Position numbers and translations under genes: made by a program | Notes under the pieces: generated by a model | Seen by the model: only the letters and a program-made list of their open reading frames with translations | Database searches by the model: none | What the model was told of the DNA's origin: nothing | Part shown: one piece after another, positions 1 through 4,095 of the stretch | How the letters are laid out: each line of letters opens with the position of its first letter | Position numbering within the stretch: position 1 is the stretch's first letter | NCBI GenBank assembly: GCA_028709105.1 | Contig: JAQVYD010000077.1 | Span: forward strand, 1 to 6,088 | Source: Clostridia bacterium | GTDB taxonomy: Bacteria; Bacillota; Peptococcia; DRI-13; DTU073 | Length of the DNA stretch: 6,088 nucleotides | Direction: 5' to 3'

Positions 1-14
1 CTGCAGCGGATGCC

Positions 15-422
15 ATGGAACCAGAAACGGCGAAGAAGAAGCCCTGTCCGCCATGTTCTCCTTCTCCTGTGCCTCCGCAAATGCCTTGTCCCCCGATGGG
101 ACCCATGCCGGTGCCGCCCCCCATGCCCTGTCCACCCATGGGGTCAATGCCTCCGCAGATGCCTTGTCCTATGGTCCCCATGCCTCCGCAGATGCCCTGC
201 CCGCCGGGCGGATATGGGATGGGACCTAGTCCTGATTTTCGTCTAGCGCATGCTTATGTACCTTGGCAGTATTATAATGCAGTTTTTAGTCCGGCAGAGG
301 CTTTGCACAGGGGTACTCTTTTCCCTGAATTGTGTATGCCTCAAGGCGAATATGGACCTTGTGAAGGGCCACGGCCTTGTAAAGTATATTTTGGGGGAGG
401 TGTTCCGTATGGCTGTGAATGA
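15..422 (+). CDS. cotJA: Spore-coat-associated protein CotJA with Pro/Met/Cys-rich N-terminal repeats (start uncertain)
   Basis: CotJA is a small protein of the inner spore coat that in Bacillus acts with CotJB and is needed for CotJC assembly. The C-terminal half (about residues 74-109) carries the family core: LAHAYVPWQ, then VFSPAEAL, then GTLFPEL. In front lies a roughly 50-residue extension built of repeated MPCP and PPQM blocks, so the protein is 135 aa against about 80 in B. subtilis. It holds ten cysteines, four of them in MPCP blocks (C25, C39, C51, C62) and four near the C-terminus. The ATG at 15 is followed by a plausible N-terminus (MEPETAKKK), but no convincing ribosome binding site precedes it and the frame is open to the window edge, so translation may start upstream. 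The stop overlaps cotJB by 14 nt, which implies translational coupling. By analogy with Bacillus the operon should be driven by a mother-cell sigma-E promoter, outside this window. Confidence 0.9.
   Translation: MEPETAKKKPCPPCSPSPVPPQMPCPPMGPMPVPPPMPCPPMGSMPPQMPCPMVPMPPQMPCPPGGYGMGPSPDFRLAHAYVPWQYYNAVFSPAEALHRGTLFPELCMPQGEYGPCEGPRPCKVYFGGGVPYGCE
72..212 (+). repeat. Tandem Pro-Met-Cys-Pro coding repeat inside cotJA
   Basis: Four degenerate in-frame units of about 11-14 codons (P20-M31, P32-M45, P46-M56, P57-G66) each contain PP-x-MPCP. At DNA level the last two units share an exact 17-nt stretch (147-163 and 180-196, beginning atgcctccgc), and the first unit differs from it only slightly. 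The block is clearly more GC-rich than the rest of the window. The near-identity of units suggests growth by slippage or unequal exchange, so copy number may vary between strains. Confidence 0.8.
393..400 (+). promoter_or_regulatory. Ribosome binding site of cotJB
   Basis: The G-rich sequence ending in GGGAGG lies inside the end of cotJA, 8 nt before the ATG at 409. It fixes the cotJB start there, although the same frame stays open upstream to 250; that upstream part is only a shadow of cotJA. Confidence 0.8.
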
Positions 423-669
423 TCCGTGTTTAATTTTACTTAGAAAAATACAGCAAATGGAATTTGTCGCCTTGGAGCTTAATTTATATTTGGATATTCA
501 TCCTGATGATTGCAAGGCGTTAGAGCAGTACAATTGTACGCATAAGGAACTTTGCGAATTAAAGAGGCAATATGAACAGCAATACGGTCCTCTTTTGAAT
601 TATGGCTATGGAATGAATACGGGTAATAATTGGCGCTGGGCGGAACAGCCTTGGCCTTGGGAAATGTAG
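409..669 (+). CDS. cotJB: Spore coat peptide assembly protein CotJB
   Basis: CotJB is a small spore-coat protein encoded between cotJA and cotJC and incorporated into the inner coat. The 86-aa product matches the family length (about 87 aa). It shows the expected features in order: an N-terminal helix ending in ELNLYLDIHPDD (residues 23-34), a middle helix with the ALEQYN segment, YEQQYGPL (55-62), and a Trp/Pro-rich C-terminus WRWAEQPWPWE (75-85). The start at 409 is chosen because it has an ideally spaced ribosome binding site and gives the normal family length. The gene overlaps cotJA by 14 nt and is followed 16 nt later by cotJC, so the three are almost certainly co-transcribed and translationally coupled. 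Confidence 0.93.
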   Translation: MAVNDPCLILLRKIQQMEFVALELNLYLDIHPDDCKALEQYNCTHKELCELKRQYEQQYGPLLNYGYGMNTGNNWRWAEQPWPWEM

Positions 670-685
670 AAAGGGGGGAAGAGAG

Positions 686-1258
686 ATGTGGTTATATGAG
701 AAGAAATTACAGTACCCTGTAAATGTTTCATGTAAAAATGTGCAGTTGGCGAAATGGATTATTACTCAGTATGGTGGTCCGGATGGTGAATTGGCTGCTT
801 CCTTGCGTTATTTGAATCAGCGTTATGCCATGCCTACGGAGAGAGCCAAAGCTGTTTTGAACGATATCGGCACAGAAGAATTGGCGCATCTGGAAATAGT
901 TGGGACTCTGGTGCATAAGTTAACAAAGGATGCTTCCGTAGCCGAATTGAAAGCGGCTGGTTTAGGTGGACATTATGCAGACCATGATCGTGCCCTTTTT
1001 TATGTGGATGCGGTAGGTAATCCTTGGACAGCAGCGTATATCCAAGCCAAGGGTGACCCAATCGCCGATCTTACGGAGGATATGGCGGCGGAGCAAAAAG
1101 CTCGTGCTACTTATAATTGGTTGATTAATTTGTCCGATGATCCACAGGTTACAGATGTCTTGCGTTTCTTACGCGAACGGGAAGTCGTACATTTTCAACG
1201 TTTTGGCGAGACCTTAAATTATATGCAGGAATATTTGAGCGAAAAGAAATGTTACTAA
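686..1258 (+). CDS. cotJC: Spore-coat manganese-catalase-like protein CotJC
   Basis: CotJC belongs to the non-haem dimanganese catalase family and is a component of the inner spore coat; catalase activity would convert hydrogen peroxide to water and oxygen. The length (190 aa) agrees with B. subtilis CotJC (189 aa). The four-helix-bundle metal ligands are recognisable: E35 in GELAASLRYLNQRY, E65 and H68 in the EELAHLE motif, E136 in AAEQKAR, and H169 in EREVVHFQRFGE. This matches the Glu/Glu-x-x-His/Glu/His ligand pattern of characterised manganese catalases, so the active site appears intact. The gene lacks the long C-terminal region of free manganese catalases, as is usual for CotJC. A strong ribosome binding site (AAGGGGGGAA, 671-680) precedes the ATG by 5 nt. 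No terminator follows directly; the nearest hairpin is at 1369-1410. Confidence 0.95.
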   Translation: MWLYEKKLQYPVNVSCKNVQLAKWIITQYGGPDGELAASLRYLNQRYAMPTERAKAVLNDIGTEELAHLEIVGTLVHKLTKDASVAELKAAGLGGHYADHDRALFYVDAVGNPWTAAYIQAKGDPIADLTEDMAAEQKARATYNWLINLSDDPQVTDVLRFLREREVVHFQRFGETLNYMQEYLSEKKCY

Positions 1259-1284
1259 AGAAAAGTAAAATTAGAGATAAATAA

Positions 1285-1315
1285 TTGCTTGAGAAAAAGT
1301 ATTGTGTGTTATAAT
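1285..1315 (+). promoter_or_regulatory. Putative extended -10 (SigA-type) promoter upstream of the leader and RLAN gene
   Basis: A perfect TATAAT (1310-1315) is preceded by TG one base upstream (1307-1308), forming an extended -10 element. Two imperfect -35 candidates overlap: TTGCTT (1285-1290, 19-nt spacer) and TTGAGA (1289-1294, 15-nt spacer). Transcription would start near 1322. It lies 26 nt beyond the cotJC stop and would serve the leader and the three-gene operon that begins at 1451. This placement suggests the operon can be transcribed independently of cotJ. Confidence 0.65.
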
Positions 1316-1321
1316 TAGGAT

Positions 1322-1410
1322 AATTGGTAAATTTATAAAATAAGTGCGGGCGTTTTTGCGAAGACCACACAGTCCTACTGATTGCGTTGATCCAGGAGGA
1401 CTGTTTTTCT
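1322..1410 (+). ncRNA. Candidate leader RNA or small RNA ending in an intrinsic terminator
   Basis: The segment between the predicted start site and the terminator U-tract would give a transcript of about 85-90 nt. Its first part (to about 1340) is AT-rich, followed by a GC-richer core at 1344-1368 with a possible weak stem (GTG 1344-1346 with CAC 1366-1368) and then the terminator hairpin. It contains no convincing small reading frame. I do not recognise it as a known riboswitch, T-box or protein-binding leader, and I see no obvious antiterminator. It could be an attenuator for the gene at 1451, a stand-alone small RNA, or merely the end of the cotJ transcript. Confidence 0.4.
1369..1410 (+). 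terminator. Intrinsic terminator between cotJC and the RLAN gene
   Basis: ACAGTCCT (1369-1376) pairs perfectly with AGGACTGT (1397-1404). Inside, after one mismatch, CTG (1378-1380) pairs with CAG (1393-1395), and AT pairs with AT across a bulged C, closing a loop of about 7 nt. A U-rich tract (1404-1410) follows. It can terminate both the cotJ transcript and a transcript from the promoter at 1285-1315. The 3' arm contains AGGAGG (1394-1399), but no start codon follows it usefully. Confidence 0.8.
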
Positions 1411-1450
1411 ATAAATAAAAAATAATTGAAGGGAAAGAGGTCTATTGTGT

Positions 1451-2059
1451 ATGTGTGATCCTTTGTTATTTCGTTTAAATCAGGATCCAGCTGTAAGCTA
1501 TAACATGTGTGGTGATTATACCTATTTAAAGGAGGGCTATTATCATAGTCTGGATGATGAATTGGCCGGTGTTAAAATCAAGCCGACGATGGAAGAGATG
1601 CTTGATGCTTATGTGGTTCCTTTGACCATGGAAAAGGCTAATCTAGCGGGGATAAACATCCCTAGGTATGAAATACTCACGGAAAAAATCCCTTCTCCTG
1701 TTTTGGCGTATCCGATTAATCCCTTTACAACGAAAGAGATCATTATTAAGAATCCGGAGGAAGCAAAAACAAAGATAAAAACACTTACTATGGGCGGCAA
1801 GTTCGCCATGCTATGTCAATATTTACCTGATAATTATCAAATTGTTGCGGTCCATAGCATCTTGGGCTGGACAGCAAATGATGAATTCCAAGAACTGGCG
1901 CAAGATGTTTTTCGGGTTTTCCAAATACCATTGATGAGAATAATCGTTATTGTTGATGACAAACACTACCTTTTTTCGGCGATAAAACCATTATCCTTAA
2001 AAGAATTGGCTAAAGAAGAGCGATGTCGGTTGGAGGAGGTAGGGATGTGGCAAGAATAG
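1451..2059 (+). CDS. Stand-alone RLAN-like (RimK-associated N-terminal) domain protein
   Basis: This 202-aa protein resembles the domain normally found in front of RimK-type ATP-grasp ligases (RLAN family, as I recall it). Shared features are an early DYTYLKEGYYHSLDDEL block (GYY-x-SL-x-x-E), then PVLAYPINPF, KTLTMGGKFAMLCQYLP, SILGW, an EFQELAQDVFRVFQIPLMRI segment and the closing IKPLSLKELAKEE. It has no signal peptide or membrane segment, so it should be cytoplasmic. No enzymatic role is known; the domain is presumed to help substrate recognition by the partner ligase. Start choice: ATG at 1451 sits 10 nt after AAAGAGG (1434-1440). A TTG at 1445 would add two residues but is only 4 nt from that site. 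The gene overlaps the following ATP-grasp gene by 13 nt. Four cysteines (residues 2, 20, 122, 192) are visible with no clear metal motif. Confidence 0.75.
   Translation: MCDPLLFRLNQDPAVSYNMCGDYTYLKEGYYHSLDDELAGVKIKPTMEEMLDAYVVPLTMEKANLAGINIPRYEILTEKIPSPVLAYPINPFTTKEIIIKNPEEAKTKIKTLTMGGKFAMLCQYLPDNYQIVAVHSILGWTANDEFQELAQDVFRVFQIPLMRIIVIVDDKHYLFSAIKPLSLKELAKEERCRLEEVGMWQE
2032..2040 (+). promoter_or_regulatory. Strong internal ribosome binding site deciding the ATP-grasp start
   Basis: GGAGGAGGT lies within the last codons of the RLAN gene, 6 nt before the GTG at 2047. An ATG at 2023 in the same frame lies upstream of this site and has only a weak purine stretch before it. The site therefore argues for GTG 2047 as start, with reinitiation by ribosomes finishing the RLAN gene. 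Confidence 0.7.
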
Positions 2060-2964
2060 CTGCATTTATTGAACGTTATACCTTAAGGAGTTCTGCAGAG
2101 TTAAGCTCTCTTGCACATTATCGGCAGGCAGCTTTTGAACTGGGACATCAGTTGGATTTTCTTTTTCGTAATGAGTTGAAATATTTAGGTAATTACGAGG
2201 CCATTTTTATCAGAGCGTTAACTGACCCTTTGAATACTAGTTATGTTGTGGCTCGTTTAGCTCAGATGAAGGGGCTTCGCGTCATTGATGACCCTGAAAG
2301 CATCAGAATATGTTGCGATAAGGTTAATATGTATCAACATTTGCTGAAGAAGGGGGTCCCGATACCGCGTACATTATTTCTGGATGAGCGGGAGGTATGT
2401 AAGGAGAAGGCTCGTGAACTTTTGCAAATGCTCGGATCCCCGCTGGTATTAAAAGCACCTAATTCCTGTTTTTCTCAATATGTAGATAAAGTTGTTTCTC
2501 CGGAAGGGTTTGTGCAGGTAGGGAAAAGATTTTTGCGACGGGCTAATCGTCTCGTTGTACAGCAATACATTCCTAGCACATACGATTGGCGTGTGGTAAT
2601 TTTAGACGGGCAGGTTTTATCTGTAGTTAAATATATTTTTGCCCCTAATACTTGGCGGATTATGGATCGGTCTGAACAAGGGGAGAGGTTAACGGTAGTG
2701 GGAATACCTATAGAGAAGGTTGACCCGCGGTTATTGCAAACAGCTTTAAGGGCTGCTGAATGTATTGGCAAGAGCCTTTATGGCATAGATATTAAAGAGA
2801 CTAAAGATGGGTATTTGGTGATTGAAGTAAATGATAATCCGAATATTGATGCAGGTGATGAAGACCAATGTAATCCGGCGATTTATAAACAAATTATTCA
2901 TTATTTAGCAGGTGAAAAGGGTGAAGAATTTAACTTATCGTCAAGCCAATCTTGCGGATCTTAA
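2047..2964 (+). CDS. RimK-like ATP-grasp amide ligase
   Basis: ATP-grasp ligases of this type use ATP to activate a carboxylate as acyl-phosphate and join it to an amine; RimK adds glutamate to proteins or peptides. In the 305-aa product, an N-terminal pre-ATP-grasp region (to about residue 85) ends in VIDDPESI. It is followed by DKVNMYQHLLKKGVPIPRT (from residue 91), the ATP-binding lysine in LVLKAP (K136), DWRVVILDG (180-188), YGIDIK (245-250) and the metal-binding EVNDNPNI (E260, N262). Length is normal for RimK (about 300 aa). Oddities: the flexible loop after K136 reads NSCFSQYV and lacks the usual glycines, and VVQQYI has Gln where Glu is common. GTG 2047 is preferred over ATG 2023 because of the ribosome binding site. 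It overlaps the RLAN gene by 13 nt and the GNAT gene by 53 nt. Substrate unknown; the RLAN partner suggests the cytosolic RimK/RLAN amidoligase class rather than ribosomal S6 modification. Confidence 0.87.
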   Translation: MARIAAFIERYTLRSSAELSSLAHYRQAAFELGHQLDFLFRNELKYLGNYEAIFIRALTDPLNTSYVVARLAQMKGLRVIDDPESIRICCDKVNMYQHLLKKGVPIPRTLFLDEREVCKEKARELLQMLGSPLVLKAPNSCFSQYVDKVVSPEGFVQVGKRFLRRANRLVVQQYIPSTYDWRVVILDGQVLSVVKYIFAPNTWRIMDRSEQGERLTVVGIPIEKVDPRLLQTALRAAECIGKSLYGIDIKETKDGYLVIEVNDNPNIDAGDEDQCNPAIYKQIIHYLAGEKGEEFNLSSSQSCGS

Positions 2965-3394
2965 TTGGTTGGCAGAAACGGAACAGAGATGTTTTCAGCA
3001 GGGGGAGGCATTTTCTCGGCGTACAATGCAGAGGATGATTGGGAATATTGATAATTCAGTATTTTTTGACATATTGGAAGTTTCCCGAAAATCTGTTGGT
3101 TATGCCCTGTATTTGTTTCGGCGGAAGAGTACTTTGCTGCGGCTATATTCCCTGTGCCTTTTGCCGGCTTATCAGGGACAAGGTTTGCTAAAACCTTATT
3201 TAAGGGAAAGGATGCGAGGTTTTGCGGTAAATTATAAAAAGATAGGTTTGGAAGTGCGGGTAAGTAATATTAGAGCACAGCATTTATACAGGGCGTTAGG
3301 GTTTACGACGGAAAAGATCTTGGCGCATTATTATCCTGATGGCGAGGATGGCTATCGCCTGATTAAAGTGCTGGCGGCAGATCCTCGGTTTTAA
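2912..3394 (+). CDS. RimI-like GNAT family N-acetyltransferase
   Basis: GNAT enzymes transfer an acetyl group from acetyl-CoA to an amine. The 160-aa product has the fold elements in order: an N-terminal substrate helix (LADLNWLAETEQRCF, about 14-28), a central strand (SVGYALYLF), motif A (LYSLCLLPAYQGQGL, 78-92) and motif B (LEVRVSNIRAQHLYRALGF, 113-131, with N119, A122, Y126). The tail YYPDGEDGYRLIK resembles RimI, which acetylates protein N-termini. The pyrophosphate loop is Q88-x-x-G91-x-L93, with Leu where Gly or Ala is usual. The GTG start at 2912 gives a complete fold but has a weak ribosome binding site; a second GTG at 2921 is also possible. The 53-nt overlap with the ATP-grasp gene points to translational coupling. 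It may acetylate the product or substrate of the ligase; that is inference from position. Confidence 0.87.
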   Translation: MKRVKNLTYRQANLADLNWLAETEQRCFQQGEAFSRRTMQRMIGNIDNSVFFDILEVSRKSVGYALYLFRRKSTLLRLYSLCLLPAYQGQGLLKPYLRERMRGFAVNYKKIGLEVRVSNIRAQHLYRALGFTTEKILAHYYPDGEDGYRLIKVLAADPRF

Positions 3395-3403
3395 TTATAA
3401 TTA
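3392..3403. repeat. 12-bp perfect AT palindrome at the convergent gene ends
   Basis: TAATTATAATTA reads the same on both strands and includes the GNAT stop codon. It lies in the 14-nt gap between the GNAT gene and the convergent transporter gene. It has no loop and no GC, so it is not a terminator. It may be chance in AT-rich DNA. Confidence 0.35.
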
Positions 3404-3408
3404 GAGGG

Positions 3409-3933
3409 TTATTTTAGTTTTTGGGGGAAATTTAACTTTTCCAAAGTGAGCATTAAAGGTAGGGCAAGGATTCCACCGCCTGCAGCTTGTGTAATATTTA
3501 GAGGCACACCTAGCAAAGCGGTAGGAAAACCATAGAGAAAGGTTTCATAAGCGAGGTATCCACTTACCATGATGCTTCCACCAAGGACAATGGCAAGGAT
3601 AAAGCTTGCCGTTTTTTTGCTGAGGGAATTTGTCTTAGGGGTAAGAGCGTTGTAACAAGAGCCTACGACCAAAGCATCCAGACTTTTAATAATCAATGTG
3701 GCTGGGGCATAAATGCCGTAACCGGAAAAAACATCAGCGAGTGTGGACCCAATTCCAGCGGCAAGTGCCCCGCTTATTGGCCCTAGCAGGATTCCACTAA
3801 GATAGACGAAGCTGTCCCCCAGATGTAAATAGCCTTTGGTAGGGGTAGGTATTTGAATAATCATTGTTCCGATCATAATTAATGCAGCCATTAAGCCGGA
3901 AACAGCTAGTTGTTTTGTTTTAAAAACGTTCAT
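3409..3933 (-). CDS. ECF transporter substrate-binding S component (riboflavin/HmpT-like family)
   Basis: S components are small integral membrane proteins that capture a vitamin and dock onto the shared energy-coupling module (EcfA, EcfA', EcfT). The 174-aa protein is very hydrophobic with about five or six membrane segments. It carries family hallmarks: a small-residue helix near the N-terminus (LAVSGLMAAL, residues 9-18) of the type that contacts EcfT, PTPTKGYLHLGD (29-40), LLGPISGALAAGIGSTLADVF, APATLIIK (76-83), and VPLNITQAAGGG near the end. These fit the COG4720/ECF-riboflavin S-component group, members of which carry riboflavin, the thiamine precursor HMP or related vitamins; the substrate cannot be assigned. 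No ECF module genes are near, which fits a group II system. The start is ATG (complement of 3931-3933), 7 nt after the ribosome binding site. A TTG two codons upstream is only 1 nt from that site and is rejected. Confidence 0.85.
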   Translation of the reverse strand: MNVFKTKQLAVSGLMAALIMIGTMIIQIPTPTKGYLHLGDSFVYLSGILLGPISGALAAGIGSTLADVFSGYGIYAPATLIIKSLDALVVGSCYNALTPKTNSLSKKTASFILAIVLGGSIMVSGYLAYETFLYGFPTALLGVPLNITQAAGGGILALPLMLTLEKLNFPQKLK

Positions 3934-3940
3934 TGTCAAG

Positions 3941-3948
3941 ACCTCCCT
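3941..3948 (-). promoter_or_regulatory. Ribosome binding site of the ECF S-component gene
   Basis: On the minus strand AGGGAGGT ends 7 nt before ATG (complement of 3931-3933). This decides for the ATG against the TTG at 3937-3939. Confidence 0.8.
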
Positions 3949-3953
3949 AAAAG

Positions 3954-3962
3954 ATTATACCA
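3954..3962 (-). promoter_or_regulatory. Putative extended -10 promoter for the ECF S-component gene
   Basis: The minus strand reads TGGTATAAT, a perfect -10 with the TG extension; no convincing -35 is seen at 16-18 nt (AT-rich, near 3977-3983). A start about 7 nt downstream, near 3947, would put the mRNA 5' end at the ribosome binding site. The leader would then be only about 14 nt, leaving no room for a riboswitch from this promoter. Confidence 0.55.
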
Positions 3963-4008
3963 AAAGGTCAGGCGAAAATATAGTTGAGGATAGAGTCGTT
4001 TTTTGCTG

Positions 4009-4037
4009 TTAAAATTTGCTTCCGGTTATGGTATAAT
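4009..4037 (+). promoter_or_regulatory. Putative extended -10 promoter of the SLH protein gene
   Basis: TGGTATAAT (4029-4037) is a perfect extended -10 element. A poor -35 (TTAAAA, 4009-4014) lies 17 nt upstream. The predicted leader is about 50 nt and ends in a strong ribosome binding site (AAGGAGGT, 4080-4087, 8 nt before ATG). The -10 motif is the same nine bases as that of the divergent transporter promoter about 70 nt away. Confidence 0.65.
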
Positions 4038-4075
4038 AGAGAGAAAGTTCAATAAATAATAAGCAGAATTTGCTT
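4013..4075 (+). repeat. Direct repeat AATTTGCTT flanking the SLH gene promoter
   Basis: The 9-nt sequence AATTTGCTT occurs at 4013-4021, between the -35 and -10 regions, and again at 4067-4075 in the leader. The downstream copy is also the right arm of a 5-bp inverted repeat (AAGCA 4061-4065 with TGCTT 4071-4075) just before the ribosome binding site. It may be a regulator site or chance; nothing else supports a function. Confidence 0.3.
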
Positions 4076-4095
4076 GGCGAAGGAGGTTTTAATTA

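Noticed and set aside
10..246. A 78-codon open frame overlapping the cotJA repeat in another frame
   Set aside because: It is an Arg/Cys/Pro-rich shadow of the GC-rich cotJA repeats with no ribosome binding site and no family features.
250..408. An N-terminal extension of cotJB in the same frame
   Set aside because: It lies inside cotJA, has no family similarity, and the start at 409 has a strong ribosome binding site and gives the normal length.
728..1370. Three minus-strand open frames opposite cotJC and the spacer
   Set aside because: They are antisense to a well-supported gene, lack plausible ribosome binding sites and show no recognisable protein features.
1316..1410. Known riboswitch or T-box in the spacer
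   Set aside because: I found none of the conserved sequences I know (for example T-box, TPP, FMN, c-di-GMP, fluoride or preQ1 cores); only the promoter and terminator are supported.
1609..1809. A hydrophobic minus-strand open frame opposite the RLAN gene
   Set aside because: The apparent membrane-like sequence arises from the complement of charged codons in the RLAN gene; nothing supports expression.
2475..2771. A 98-codon minus-strand frame opposite the ATP-grasp gene
   Set aside because: It is antisense to conserved ATP-grasp motifs, with no ribosome binding site or known domain.
3392..3403. The AT palindrome as a bidirectional terminator
   Set aside because: It has no loop, no GC pairs and no matching U-tract, so it would not form a stable RNA hairpin.
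4016..4021. TTGCTT as the -35 of the SLH gene promoter
   Set aside because: It is only 10 nt from the TATAAT, far too close; the promoter is better read as an extended -10 type.
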